Of a stretch of DNA of 64,000 nt, positions 39,356 through 48,183 are shown one piece after another. A program made the translations under genes and the position numbers. The stretch spans positions 186,001 through 250,000 of the forward strand of contig JANCYW010000015.1 of assembly GCA_026184775.1 (NCBI GenBank), read 5' to 3'. A model generated the notes under the pieces. That model did no database searches. It worked only from the letters and a program-made list of their open reading frames with translations, and had not been told where the DNA came from. Source of the stretch: Cyanidium caldarium. Its lineage: Eukaryota; Rhodophyta; Bangiophyceae; Cyanidiales; Cyanidiaceae. Position 1 is the first letter of the stretch. Every line of letters begins with the position of its first letter.

Positions 39356-39871
39356 TCAGTGGGCAGCAGATTCTTCCGCGTGTCCTCGTTGTCGCTCGCC
39401 AAGCCACAACAAAAAGCGCGCGTTGGCCACCATGGGCTCTACGGGCGGTCGCAGGCCGACGAGCGCCAGGGTGGCCAACTCGCCGGCCGCCAGCCAGCCG
39501 GCGAGCGCTCCAAAGGCACCGATCATGAGCGCTCCGTAGCCGATGCGCGCATGGCGATAGGTGTGCAGGCCGCTGGCCACACCGCTGGCCAGGCCGGCAG
39601 CCGCACCCACGAAACCGGCGCTGCGGGCGTCGCGGACCACCTGCGCCTCCTGCGGGTGCTCGCGGCCAAACGCATCCAGTTCGGCGGTGCCCCACGGTTC
39701 CGTCGGCCCGTCCTCCATCACCTCTGACCACATACGCAGCACTCGGAAGCGCCGTCGCAGCGATTCTTTGTCGAAAGCCCACCACGGCGGCGACGGTGCG
39801 TTGTTGGCAGTGGCCACGGCGGGCGGTGAAGACGGCGAGGACGGTCGCGGTTTCGACGCTCCGTCAGCCAT
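39356..39871 (-). CDS. Small membrane protein, two glycine-rich helices, unknown
   Basis: A 171-residue protein. Two hydrophobic, Gly/Ala-rich segments (SAGFVGAAAGLASGVASG, and a second one near residues 110-140 beginning YGALMIGAFGALAGWLAAGE) have glycine-zipper spacing, as in small mitochondrial or plastid membrane proteins. The preceding ESLRRRFRVLRMWSEVMED region looks conserved in character. There is no cleavable signal peptide. I did not recognise a family. ATG 39871 was chosen; the frame continues upstream without support. The gene is convergent with the GLTP gene (114-bp gap). Confidence 0.6.
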   Translation of the reverse strand: MADGASKPRPSSPSSPPAVATANNAPSPPWWAFDKESLRRRFRVLRMWSEVMEDGPTEPWGTAELDAFGREHPQEAQVVRDARSAGFVGAAAGLASGVASGLHTYRHARIGYGALMIGAFGALAGWLAAGELATLALVGLRPPVEPMVANARFLLWLGERQRGHAEESAAH

Positions 39872-40571
39872 GCTGAGAGGAGAGAGAGACAAGAAATGGA
39901 GGGGAGACGGACAATTCGGAAGAAGGGCGATGACCGTCGTGCAGTGGTCCGTGGGAACGCTTCGTAGCGCGTGCAGCTGCAGAGGGTGCGCGCAAATGGC
40001 TGCAGTGCGCGTGCCGCGGGATTCGATGTGGTTCCCGGCCGTGGAGGGACAGAAATGTGCAGAGAGCCCGAGACAAGTGGTGAGAAGTGCTGAGAGGATG
40101 CAGTGAAAGGGTGACTCCGATGCATTCCGCCGCTGACTCACACGTTCACAGTGCTGATCGGATCGGTCTCCTCAAACCGAAGATTTTCCGCGTTCATTTG
40201 AGTTCTTCAGTAGCATACCGCTCCCTGCTCTTCCAATTGGATACCACGCGCCCCGGAGATGCCCTTCGGTCGCTGTCCTCCCACGCGGCAGACGCTTCTC
40301 CTCGCTGGATACCACGCACCCCGGAGATGCCCTTCGGTCGCTGTCCTCCCACGCGGCAGACGCTTCTCCCCGCGTTCCGATCGGCGGCGCTCCGGTTCGG
40401 TCGATTTTTGAAATCCGGACCGTTGCTCGCTCGCCCTCTCCGTCGCTTGCCGCACTGTGGCGCGCTTCCTCCTGGCCATGCGCTCTCATTCCCCAACAAG
40501 ACGCAGAGGTGACAGGTGTGCCTAGGCTTGATCACTGGAATTTCTCTTCTTTTCCCTCGTCTCTCTACCTC
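39872..40571. promoter_or_regulatory. 700-bp divergent region with direct repeat
   Basis: The longest gene-free stretch of the window, between the small membrane protein and kinesin genes. It contains a 68-bp direct repeat (annotated separately) and a GA-rich stretch near 39875-39900. No RNA gene was recognised. Confidence 0.5.
40238..40373. repeat. 68-bp tandem direct repeat, two copies
   Basis: Copies at 40238-40305 and 40306-40373 differ at only two positions, and each begins TGGATACCACGC. The repeat lies about 200 bp upstream of the kinesin-12 ATG. It is non-coding, since both strands show only short frames. It looks like a recent local duplication in the promoter or leader. Confidence 0.92.
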
Positions 40572-43500
40572 ATGGACAAAGAGAACGTGCCGGGTGCGAC
40601 GCTCGCGGCCAACGCCGCGGCCAGTGCGGATGAAACGGCCACGACGTCTCTTCCGCCCAAATCAACCTCGGTGCGGCCACCGGATGCGTCATTCGACGGC
40701 TCGCGACCACAAGACGCTGTGAGAGTGCTGGTGCGGGTGCGGCCAGTGTCCAAACTGGAGTTGGAGCGGTCGCAGCGCACTTGTGTGAGCGTGGACGCCA
40801 ACGGCGCCAGCCTGAGCATCGGTGCTGCGCCGGACGCGCGTCGATTCACCTACGATGCGGTGATGGGGCCAGAGGTGACGCAGCTGCAGGTGTTCCACGC
40901 GGTGGGCAAGCCGATTGCTGACAGCTGCCTCGAGGGCTACAATGGCACCATCTTCGCGTACGGCCAGACCGGCAGCGGCAAGACGTACAGCATGTGCGGG
41001 CCGGGGGCGTTGCGACAGGCGCCTGCCGCCGCTGATAACGACGAAACGCGCGGTCTGATGCCGCGCATGTTCGAGTACCTCTTCGCTGCGATGGCGCGCA
41101 AACAGCGCGATGACCCCAGCGCCAAATTCCTGGTGCGCTGCTCGTATCTGGAGGTGTACAACGAGGTGGTGACCGACCTGCTGGATCCGGCCGCCTCCAA
41201 CTTGGCCGTGCGAGAGGATCTGCGCAGCGGCGTCAGCGTGGATGGCCTCACCGAGGAGACGGTGGCATCGGCCGAGGACTGTCTGCGCCTGCTGGAGCGC
41301 GGCTGTGCGCATCGCCACATCGGCAGCACCTCGATGAACGAAGAATCGTCGCGCTCGCACTCCGTCTTTATCATGATGATGGAGAGCGAGCACACTGACG
41401 AGGCGCAGGTGACCAAGCGCACCACCGCCCGCCTGAACATGGTCGACCTGGCCGGCAGCGAGCGGCAGAAGCTGGCGCGCACCTCCGGCCAGCTGCTGCG
41501 CGAGGCTGGCAATATCAACCGATCGCTGTCGGCGCTGGGCAACGTGATCAATGCGTTAGTGGACGTTGCCAACGGCAAGGAGCGGCACATCCACTACCGC
41601 GACTCCAAGCTGACGTTTCTGCTGAAGGACTCGCTGGGCGGCAACACCAAGACCCGCATGATCGCCACGGTGTCGCCGAGCGACCAGAACTTTGCAGAGA
41701 CGCTCAGCACGCTCAAGTTCGCGCAGCGCGCCAAACTGATCAAGAACCAAGCGGTGGTGAACGAGGACTGGGCCGGCGCCGATGTGCGCGCGCTGCAGGC
41801 CGAGCTGCAGCGGCTGCGACGGCAGCTGCAGATAGCACATGGTACGGCGGGCGGTGCGGCCGAAGCGGCGCACACCGATGCGCGGGTCGCGCAGTTGGAG
41901 CAGCTGCTGTGCGAGGCACTGGAGCGCAACAAGCAGAGCCAGGACGAGGCGCGGCATTTTGAGAAACAGGTCGAGGCGCTGAAGCTGTTGTGTGTCAAGC
42001 GCGACAAGGCGCTGCAGAATAGCCGCATGGTGTTGCGTCTGCGAGATGCGGCCTTGGCGCGGGCGCGCAGCGGCGACGGGGCGGCCGCGGCGCCCGACGC
42101 CGCCGAACGCGCCGCCGAGGTGGAACTGTTGCGCGAACAGCTAGAGCACCACCCGGAGGTGACCCGTTACGCCGCCGACAACATGCGGCTGCAGCAGCGG
42201 GTGCGACAGCTAGAGCAGTGGTACGGCGAGCGCGAGGGCGCCGATTGTCGGGCGCTGCGCAAGACCGAACACTTTGTGGAGCAGTTGCGCGGAGCACTCG
42301 AGGCCGCCGTAGCCGATAAGCGCGCCCTGGAGCAGCGCTGGGAGCAGTTGTCGCAGGTGGACGGCGCCGAGTGCGCCGCCAACCCGGCCGCCCAGAACCG
42401 TTTCATCGCGCTGGAGCTGTACAAATGGCGCGAACGCGAGCAGTACGACCAGCGATGGGAAGAGGCTGCCGCCGACGCCCGCCGATACCGCGTGCGCGCC
42501 GAGCAGGCCGAAAGCGAGACGGTGGCGCAACGCGAATGTCTGACCCAGTTGGAGCAGCTGTTGGCGGACAAGCGTGCCGAATGCGCGGAGCTAGAGACGG
42601 CGTTGGAGACGCTGAAGATTCGCGCTGACGAACACACCAGCACCGAGGACAAGGTGGCGGCGCTCACCGATGAACTGCGGGAAGCACGCGAGCGGGCCAT
42701 CGCCCTCGAGCGGGAGATGCAGCGGGTGGAGCTAGAGCGCGAGGCACTGCGTGAGGCGGGTCGCGCGCGCGAACAACGCCTGCAGGAGCACGAGGCGTCG
42801 CGGGATGCGGCCGCTCGCGAGCGCGATGCGGCGTTGGCTCAGCGCGACGAAGTGGCAGCCAGCGTCGAGCGCGAACGGGCGACGGCGGCGCAGCGGCAGG
42901 AGCAGCTCGTTGCCGAGCATCAGGCGCAAGTGGCGCAGCTGGAGTGCCGGCTGGCGCGCGAACGCCATCAATCCGACGAACGGCTGGCGCAGTTGCAGCG
43001 ACTGCAGGATCAGGCCGAACAGTGGGCGGACGAGGCGCGCTTTCATCAGCAGCAGACACAGCGGTTGGAGGCGGAGTTGCGCGAGCACGACACGGCGTTG
43101 CAGCGGGTGCGAGACGAGGTGGCCGCGGTCAGCGCGCGATACGAGCTGGCGCAGCAACAGCTGCTGGCGGCTTCGGATACGCAAGCGCAATGGCGCGACG
43201 CGCTCGAAGAGGTGGCCACGCTGCGGCAGCAGCAGCGCGAGTGGGAGACGCAGCGCGAGACGCAGGCGCGTGAATGCGAGGCTCAGCGGCAGCGGGAGCA
43301 GCAGCTGACGCAACAGCTGGAGGCGTTGCGAGACGCCGAGCGGCGGCTGTTGGAGCAACTGCGGCAGGCCCGCGCCGGCGCTGCCGATGCCGAATCGCAA
43401 GCGCAGGAGGCGCAGCGCGAATGGGAGAGTTGGCGGGCGCGCGCCGCCCAGCACGAGGCGCAGGAGCAGGCACGCCGCGCGCAAGAGCAAGCCGCGCAGG

Positions 43501-44345
43501 AGGAAGCGGCCGCGCAGATGCGCCAGCTGCTGCAACAGCTGCAGCAGAAACAGGCGGCGCTGTGTGACGCCCAAGCCGCCCTCGCCGAGGCGGAGGCGCG
43601 TTGGCAGGGCGAGCGCACGCAGTTGCAGCGGGAGAAGAGCACCGCGATGGAACAACAACGCGGGCAGCTGCAGCAATTGCAGGAACAGCTGCAGCAATCG
43701 CAGCGGGCATTGGAGCAGGCGCGCGCGGATATCGCCCGCCAACAGCAGCAACGGCAGCAAAGCGACAGCGCGCAGCTGCAGGAGTTGCGCGCCAAGGAGC
43801 AGCATTATCGCACGCTGGCCACCGAATGGGAGCGACAGCGACAGCAGCGTTCGCGCGAGCTGGCCGACTTGCAGCAGCGGCTGGCGGCGGCCGAGGGCGA
43901 GGCCCGCATGCGCTGTGACGCCCAGGCCGATGCGCAGCGGGAGATCGCCCGTCTGCGCAAACAGCTCGAGCTGGAGAGTCGGCGCCGTCTGGAGAGCCAC
44001 CAGGCAGCCGGCACCGTGCAATTGCAACTGGCGCAGGTGCGCTCACAGCTGGCCACCCAACAGCGGGAGCACGAGGCGTCGACGCAGGAGATGCAGGCGG
44101 TGCAGACGCGCCTGGCCGACGCGGAACGGGCGTTCCACCAGACGCAACTGGAGCTACAGCGATGGCGCGACAGCTGCGCGCGCCTGGAGGAAGAGAACCG
44201 CAAGCTGGGCGGGCACCACAACCTGAAGCAGCGTATTCACCACCATATCAAAGTGAAGGAGGAGAATGCGGCGCTGCGTCGGGAGCGCGAGCGGTTGCTG
44301 GAAGAGCTGGAGGGTCGGCGAAGCGGTCGATCGCCGCCGGCGTGA
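40572..44345 (+). CDS. Kinesin-12 (KIF15/PAKRP-type) motor
   Basis: A 1,257-residue protein. The motor domain (about residues 48-400) carries the P-loop GQTGSGKT, switch I NEESSRSH and switch II VDLAGSERQ. It closes with LKFAQRAKLIKNQAVVNED, a form typical of kinesin-12. The rest is one long Gln/Glu/Arg-rich coiled coil that dimerises the motor, ending with RIHHHIKVKEENAALR, which resembles the conserved C-terminus of KIF15/PAKRP proteins. In plants and animals these plus-end motors act on spindle or phragmoplast microtubules. The first residues, MDKENVPG, include a KEN box, a signal for APC/C-mediated destruction, suggesting cell-cycle-controlled turnover (inference). The last 98 coding bases overlap the decarboxylase gene in antisense. 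ATG 40572 was chosen over an upstream GTG. Confidence 0.92.
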   Translation: MDKENVPGATLAANAAASADETATTSLPPKSTSVRPPDASFDGSRPQDAVRVLVRVRPVSKLELERSQRTCVSVDANGASLSIGAAPDARRFTYDAVMGPEVTQLQVFHAVGKPIADSCLEGYNGTIFAYGQTGSGKTYSMCGPGALRQAPAAADNDETRGLMPRMFEYLFAAMARKQRDDPSAKFLVRCSYLEVYNEVVTDLLDPAASNLAVREDLRSGVSVDGLTEETVASAEDCLRLLERGCAHRHIGSTSMNEESSRSHSVFIMMMESEHTDEAQVTKRTTARLNMVDLAGSERQKLARTSGQLLREAGNINRSLSALGNVINALVDVANGKERHIHYRDSKLTFLLKDSLGGNTKTRMIATVSPSDQNFAETLSTLKFAQRAKLIKNQAVVNEDWAGADVRALQAELQRLRRQLQIAHGTAGGAAEAAHTDARVAQLEQLLCEALERNKQSQDEARHFEKQVEALKLLCVKRDKALQNSRMVLRLRDAALARARSGDGAAAAPDAAERAAEVELLREQLEHHPEVTRYAADNMRLQQRVRQLEQWYGEREGADCRALRKTEHFVEQLRGALEAAVADKRALEQRWEQLSQVDGAECAANPAAQNRFIALELYKWREREQYDQRWEEAAADARRYRVRAEQAESETVAQRECLTQLEQLLADKRAECAELETALETLKIRADEHTSTEDKVAALTDELREARERAIALEREMQRVELEREALREAGRAREQRLQEHEASRDAAARERDAALAQRDEVAASVERERATAAQRQEQLVAEHQAQVAQLECRLARERHQSDERLAQLQRLQDQAEQWADEARFHQQQTQRLEAELREHDTALQRVRDEVAAVSARYELAQQQLLAASDTQAQWRDALEEVATLRQQQREWETQRETQARECEAQRQREQQLTQQLEALRDAERRLLEQLRQARAGAADAESQAQEAQREWESWRARAAQHEAQEQARRAQEQAAQEEAAAQMRQLLQQLQQKQAALCDAQAALAEAEARWQGERTQLQREKSTAMEQQRGQLQQLQEQLQQSQRALEQARADIARQQQQRQQSDSAQLQELRAKEQHYRTLATEWERQRQQRSRELADLQQRLAAAEGEARMRCDAQADAQREIARLRKQLELESRRRLESHQAAGTVQLQLAQVRSQLATQQREHEASTQEMQAVQTRLADAERAFHQTQLELQRWRDSCARLEEENRKLGGHHNLKQRIHHHIKVKEENAALRRERERLLEELEGRRSGRSPPA

Positions 44346-45009
44346 GCGGTGTCGGGTAGAGGGGCGCGGATGGGTGTGCCGGTCGCGGTCCCGCGACCAT
44401 TGTGGTCATCGCCCGCAGGCCCTCTTCCATGCCCGTCACGATCGCCTCTGGCGACGGCATGGCGCCGACGCCCTCGTCACCGCATGCCAGTCGTTTGTGC
44501 ACTGGCGGTAGTACGCGCGCGCCCAGCCGCATCAGTCGTTGCAAGTGTTCGGCGGTAAACGGATGCTCGTACATGGCGGTGTTCATCGCCGGCGCCAGCC
44601 ACACCGGCCGGCGTTGCCAGTCCCAGGCGCGCGCCGTACAGGTGATGAGGTTGTCGGCGAGCCCGTTTGCCAGTTTGGCGAGCGTGTTGGCCGACAGCGG
44701 CGCGACGAGGAACACGTCCGCCTGTCGCCGCAGCTCGATGTGCAACACCGGATCGCCCAGCGCTCGCCACTGCTCCCACTCGTGGACGTCGTCATACCGA
44801 CGTACCCGCGAACAATCTGTCGAAGCTGCCACGGCGTCTATCTCGGCGTCGCTGAGAAAGTGCCGCGCGTGCCGGGTGCGCACGACGACGACGCTGGCAC
44901 CGCGGGCCACCAACAGCTGAATGAGAGCGGGCACGCGTATAGCCGCCACCGACCCGGTCACGCCCAACAAGACCGTCCGGTGAGAGAGTATCGAGTCAGA
45001 GGGCGTCAT
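44248..45009 (-). CDS. PPCDC: Phosphopantothenoylcysteine decarboxylase
   Basis: A 253-residue flavoprotein of the HFCD family that decarboxylates 4'-phosphopantothenoylcysteine to 4'-phosphopantetheine in coenzyme A synthesis. Family marks are VLLGVTGSVAAIR (FMN phosphate site), LHIELRRQAD with the catalytic His as in AtHAL3, PLSANTLAKLANGLADNL, APAMNTAMYEHP (the PAMN-type active site) and LACGDEGVGAM, the substrate-clamp cysteine loop. The last 35 or so residues are Pro/Ala-rich and are read from DNA that also encodes the kinesin tail on the other strand. ATG 45009 suits the family length. An in-frame ATG at 45312 would add a basic leader but would run into the oppositely oriented leuD-type gene. 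Confidence 0.93.
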   Translation of the reverse strand: MTPSDSILSHRTVLLGVTGSVAAIRVPALIQLLVARGASVVVVRTRHARHFLSDAEIDAVAASTDCSRVRRYDDVHEWEQWRALGDPVLHIELRRQADVFLVAPLSANTLAKLANGLADNLITCTARAWDWQRRPVWLAPAMNTAMYEHPFTAEHLQRLMRLGARVLPPVHKRLACGDEGVGAMPSPEAIVTGMEEGLRAMTTMVAGPRPAHPSAPLYPTPLTPAAIDRFADPPALPATARAPDAAPHSPPSL

Positions 45010-45181
45010 GAAGAGCTGAGAGAGAATCGGAATGAGGGCATCGAACGTTGCCGCGGTGATGACGCGCTCCACCCGTGCCACTGCGGAGCGCCAGCTGCGC
45101 ACGGGACGCTCGGACGGGTTTGGTGGCCGCCGTTCAGCAGGGTGTCGTGGGGGCGCTCGCGCACCGATTGCCACCGACCCA
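45010..45181. promoter_or_regulatory. Short divergent promoter, PPCDC / IPMI small subunit
   Basis: 172 bp between the two preferred starts, so both promoters must be compact or overlap the 5' coding ends. An alternative ATG for the dehydratase at 45032 lies inside this stretch. Confidence 0.35.
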
Positions 45182-46053
45182 ATGGCTTTCGTGGGTGCTG
45201 GTGTGCGAGGGCCCGCAAGGTCCAGGTGTGGGGGCAGGGAATGCACGACACGGCGCTGTCTTGGACGGGCGACGACGCCTCTCCAAAGGGTGTGCGCTCT
45301 TCGCGTGGCCATGGCGGCCGATGCGACGGGTGGCACGGCGTCGGCGTCCGGACGACCGCTGCGGATGGAGGACGTGTGTGAGGTGGGTCGCAAGCGTGAT
45401 GCGGTGACCGGAAATATTCGCGGGCTGGTGTACGTGGTGCAGGACAATATCGACACGGACGTAGGTGCTACCGGCGGGACCGTGTTGGCGGAGGAGCGCT
45501 GGCGTCAGGAACACGACTAACCGACTCCATGCACGGAGTTTCTCCGTAGCAAATCATCCCTGCGGAGCGTCTATCGCTGCTGCCGTCGATACCGGCCGAG
45601 TATCAGGCGCTCGGGTCGTATGCCATGGAGGGGTTGCCGCGCGAACGGTATCCGAAGCGGTTCGTGGAGGAGGGACAGGTGCGCACGCCGTACGCGATCA
45701 TCGTCGCCGGCAACAACTTCGGCTGTGGCAGTTCTCGCGAGCACGCACCCATTGCGCTGGGGGCGGCGGGCGCCAAGGCGGTCGTTGCGCTCTCGTATGC
45801 GCGTATCTTCTTTCGCAACTGCTCGGCGACCGGCGAGCTGTATCCGCTGCAGTCCCAGCAACGCCTGGTGGACGCGTTCCAGACTGGAGACGAGGCGGTG
45901 ATCGATTTTGAACGCGACCGCATCATCAACTTGCGCACCGATGCGTCGTTCCCGCTGGAGCCGCTGGGTGACGTGGGGCCGGTCATCGACGCCGGCGGTT
46001 TGTTTGCGTATGCGCGCAAGACGGGCATGATCGCGCAACGTCCCCAGTCGTAA
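45182..46053 (+). CDS. leuD: 3-isopropylmalate dehydratase small subunit, one intron
   Basis: Two exons, 45182-45460 and 45550-46053, joined in phase 0, give 260 residues. Isopropylmalate isomerase converts 2- to 3-isopropylmalate in leucine synthesis, with a large [4Fe-4S] subunit encoded elsewhere. The junction restores [14 protein letters not shown], the family's N-terminal motif. Exon 2 holds [10 protein letters not shown] and the swivel-domain motif [16 protein letters not shown]. Before the mature start (about MAADATGG or MEDVCEV) lies a basic leader beginning [14 protein letters not shown], which looks like a plastid transit peptide with Phe near the start. Other in-frame ATGs are at 45032 and 45311. 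Without splicing, the first exon ends at a stop inside the intron. Confidence 0.92.
45461..45549 (+). other. Spliceosomal intron in leuD-type gene (89 nt)
   Basis: The donor is GTAGGT directly after GAC ACG GAC, and the acceptor is CCGTAG before CAA ATC. A GACTAAC branch-point match at 45515-45521 puts the branch A about 29 nt from the acceptor. Splicing restores the family motif DTDQIIPA exactly, which is strong protein-level support. Confidence 0.93.
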
Positions 46054-46679
46054 ACGGGTGCATGGACCGTAGACAGAGGAGGAGAAGTGACGCGTTTTGG
46101 AGGCGCCAACCCGCGGGTGTACCTCAACGCAGGTCGCCACCGCCTCGTCCTCCCTCATCATCCATCGGGGGCCGCTTTCGAGCGCGCGCAGAATCCCTCC
46201 ACCCGATTCCCTTACCCCCCATCCCAAATTCCCTTATCTTGCGCGCCCGCAGACACGCAGAACCGCAGAACCTGGCCTCCCGCAGGCGCGCATCGAATGT
46301 GCGGTGTCCGATGCGTGCGTGTCACCCAGCCGTTCCAGCAAATCGCCCGCTCAAATCGCGAACGGTTCGGCAGGGGTGTCTCGCCGCGCGATCGCGCTCT
46401 GCGTGTCTCGCGCGCGCGCTGCTCACATAGGCGCGCACGGGCGGGGATGCGCGCTCCACGCCGGCTGAACGCGACGCCGTCGTTCGCCCCCGGTCTCTCT
46501 GCGTTGACAAGCGCTCGAGAGGCTGGACTAGCTGCAGTGACCGTGGTAGCAACGGCCACGAGGAGTGGACGTACGTCTTGGGACGCCCGAGCATCCCGCG
46601 CGGATTTGGGTGAGCGCTGTCGACCTCCGGCCGCGCCCTTTCGTTTTCGACCCGTGCACCCTCCATCTCCGCCGGCGGC
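46054..46679. other. Intergenic, 5' flank of WD40 gene
   Basis: 626 bp between two co-directional genes. No coding region, tRNA or repeat was recognised; alternating CG/CGCG segments occur near 46380-46430. Confidence 0.4.
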
Positions 46680-47861
46680 ATGCCCAGCAAGCGGGAGACG
46701 GCTGATTCGGCGTCGGCGCGAGGTGAGACGGAGCAGTTGGCGCAGGCGCTGGAGCGCGATGCGCCGCTGCGCGAGACGGTGGTCACGCGGCACGCCAACT
46801 GGGTGCAGACGTTGGCGTTTTCGCCCACCGGCCGGTCGTTGCTGACCGGCTCGAACGACGGCTCGGTGCGGGTGAGCGAGCCGGAGAGCGGGGTGACCAA
46901 GTTGGAGATTCGCGGTGACGTCGGCGGTCAGGTGTATGCGACGGCGGTGACCCCGGCCGCGGATGCGGTGGCGATTGCGAGCGGCGACGGCAAGATCTAC
47001 GTGTACGACACCGACACGGTGACCGAGGCGAACGGACAGATGCGTCTGTCGGCGCGTCTGCGTCGGGTGCTGAATTCCCACGGCGGCAATGCGGTCCTGT
47101 CTCTGGCGATCGGCCGCGACGCCAAGACGCTCTACTCCGGATCGGTGGGGCGCGATATTCTGATCCACGATATGGTGTCTGGGAAAGAGCTGGGCCGGCT
47201 GGTCGGGCACGAGGGTTACGTGTACACCCTGGCGGTGTCGCCGGACGGCGCACTGCTGGCGTCGGGCTCGGGCGACGAGACGGTGCGCGTGTGGAATCTG
47301 GCGGACGGCACGTGCTTGCACGCGCTCACCGAGCACATCGGTTGGGTGTGGGGCGTCGACTTTCACCCGCGCGATGGCACGCTGGCGTCGGGTTCCAACG
47401 ACCGCACGGTGTGCATCTGGAACGCCAAGACGGGCGAGATGTTGCACAAGGTGGAGGTGCACGAACACGTCTACAGTCTGCAGTTTGCCCCGACCACTGG
47501 GCGGTTCCTCCTGTGCGGCACCAGCGGTAAGCGGCCGATCCGCGTCTACGACACCGAGAAGGGTTATGCGGAGCACGTGCGCGCCAGCACTCAGCAGGCC
47601 GGACGGGTGTTCGCGGTAGCGTTTGCCAAAGCGGAGACGGCGTTTGCGGCTGGCAGCGAAGACGGCACGGTGGTGTTGTACACGCCAGCGGGACGTGGGG
47701 AGGCGGCGGCGGCGGCGGCGGCCATGCCGGCGACTGGCGTTGCGACAGCACCGACGACGGAGGCGGGCACCGAAGCTGCAGCGGCCAAGGAGACGAAGCA
47801 CCGCGGCGGTGGCTTCTGCGGCGGGTTGTGTGCGTGCTTCGGCAGCAGCAGCAATACGTAA
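46680..47861 (+). CDS. WD40-repeat protein with Cys-rich C-terminus
   Basis: A 393-residue protein with about seven WD40 blades in residues 35-335. Examples are GSNDGSVRV, GSGDETVRVWN and GSNDRTVCIWN, each following a GH or HP-D turn. It probably forms one beta-propeller for protein contacts. The partner cannot be told, and no signature places it in a named WD40 group. An Ala-rich linker from GCG codons follows. The protein ends with a Gly/Cys tail (GGGFCGGLCACFG) that resembles S-acylation sites, so membrane attachment by palmitate is possible (inference). ATG 46680 fits the first blade. Confidence 0.85.
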   Translation: MPSKRETADSASARGETEQLAQALERDAPLRETVVTRHANWVQTLAFSPTGRSLLTGSNDGSVRVSEPESGVTKLEIRGDVGGQVYATAVTPAADAVAIASGDGKIYVYDTDTVTEANGQMRLSARLRRVLNSHGGNAVLSLAIGRDAKTLYSGSVGRDILIHDMVSGKELGRLVGHEGYVYTLAVSPDGALLASGSGDETVRVWNLADGTCLHALTEHIGWVWGVDFHPRDGTLASGSNDRTVCIWNAKTGEMLHKVEVHEHVYSLQFAPTTGRFLLCGTSGKRPIRVYDTEKGYAEHVRASTQQAGRVFAVAFAKAETAFAAGSEDGTVVLYTPAGRGEAAAAAAAMPATGVATAPTTEAGTEAAAAKETKHRGGGFCGGLCACFGSSSNT

Positions 47862-48183
47862 GCGGCAGCACTATTTATTGAACCATCGAGAGGCCGCAAC
47901 CGCGCCGGTGATCATGGCGGTTGCGGCAATGGTGTCTGTCGCCGGGAGAGCGTGCGGTAGTCGCCATAGGTATTGCAGGGCACGCGCTAAACGAATCGTT
48001 CACGCTTGACGCGTCGAGTCTCGCCCTCCCGCACCAGCACCGCCGTTCGCGCATTCCCCCGCGGTTCTGCTGCGTGGATCGCGCGGCCGGTCGGCGGGCG
48101 CATTTGAATTCGGGAGGGTCGTATTCGGGGCGGATGCGGTTTCAGGGTGTAGCGCAACTCGATCGAGCGAAACTGTTGAGGAT
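47862..48183. other. Intergenic, nothing recognised
   Basis: 322 bp between co-directional genes with no coding signal or repeat of note. Confidence 0.4.
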
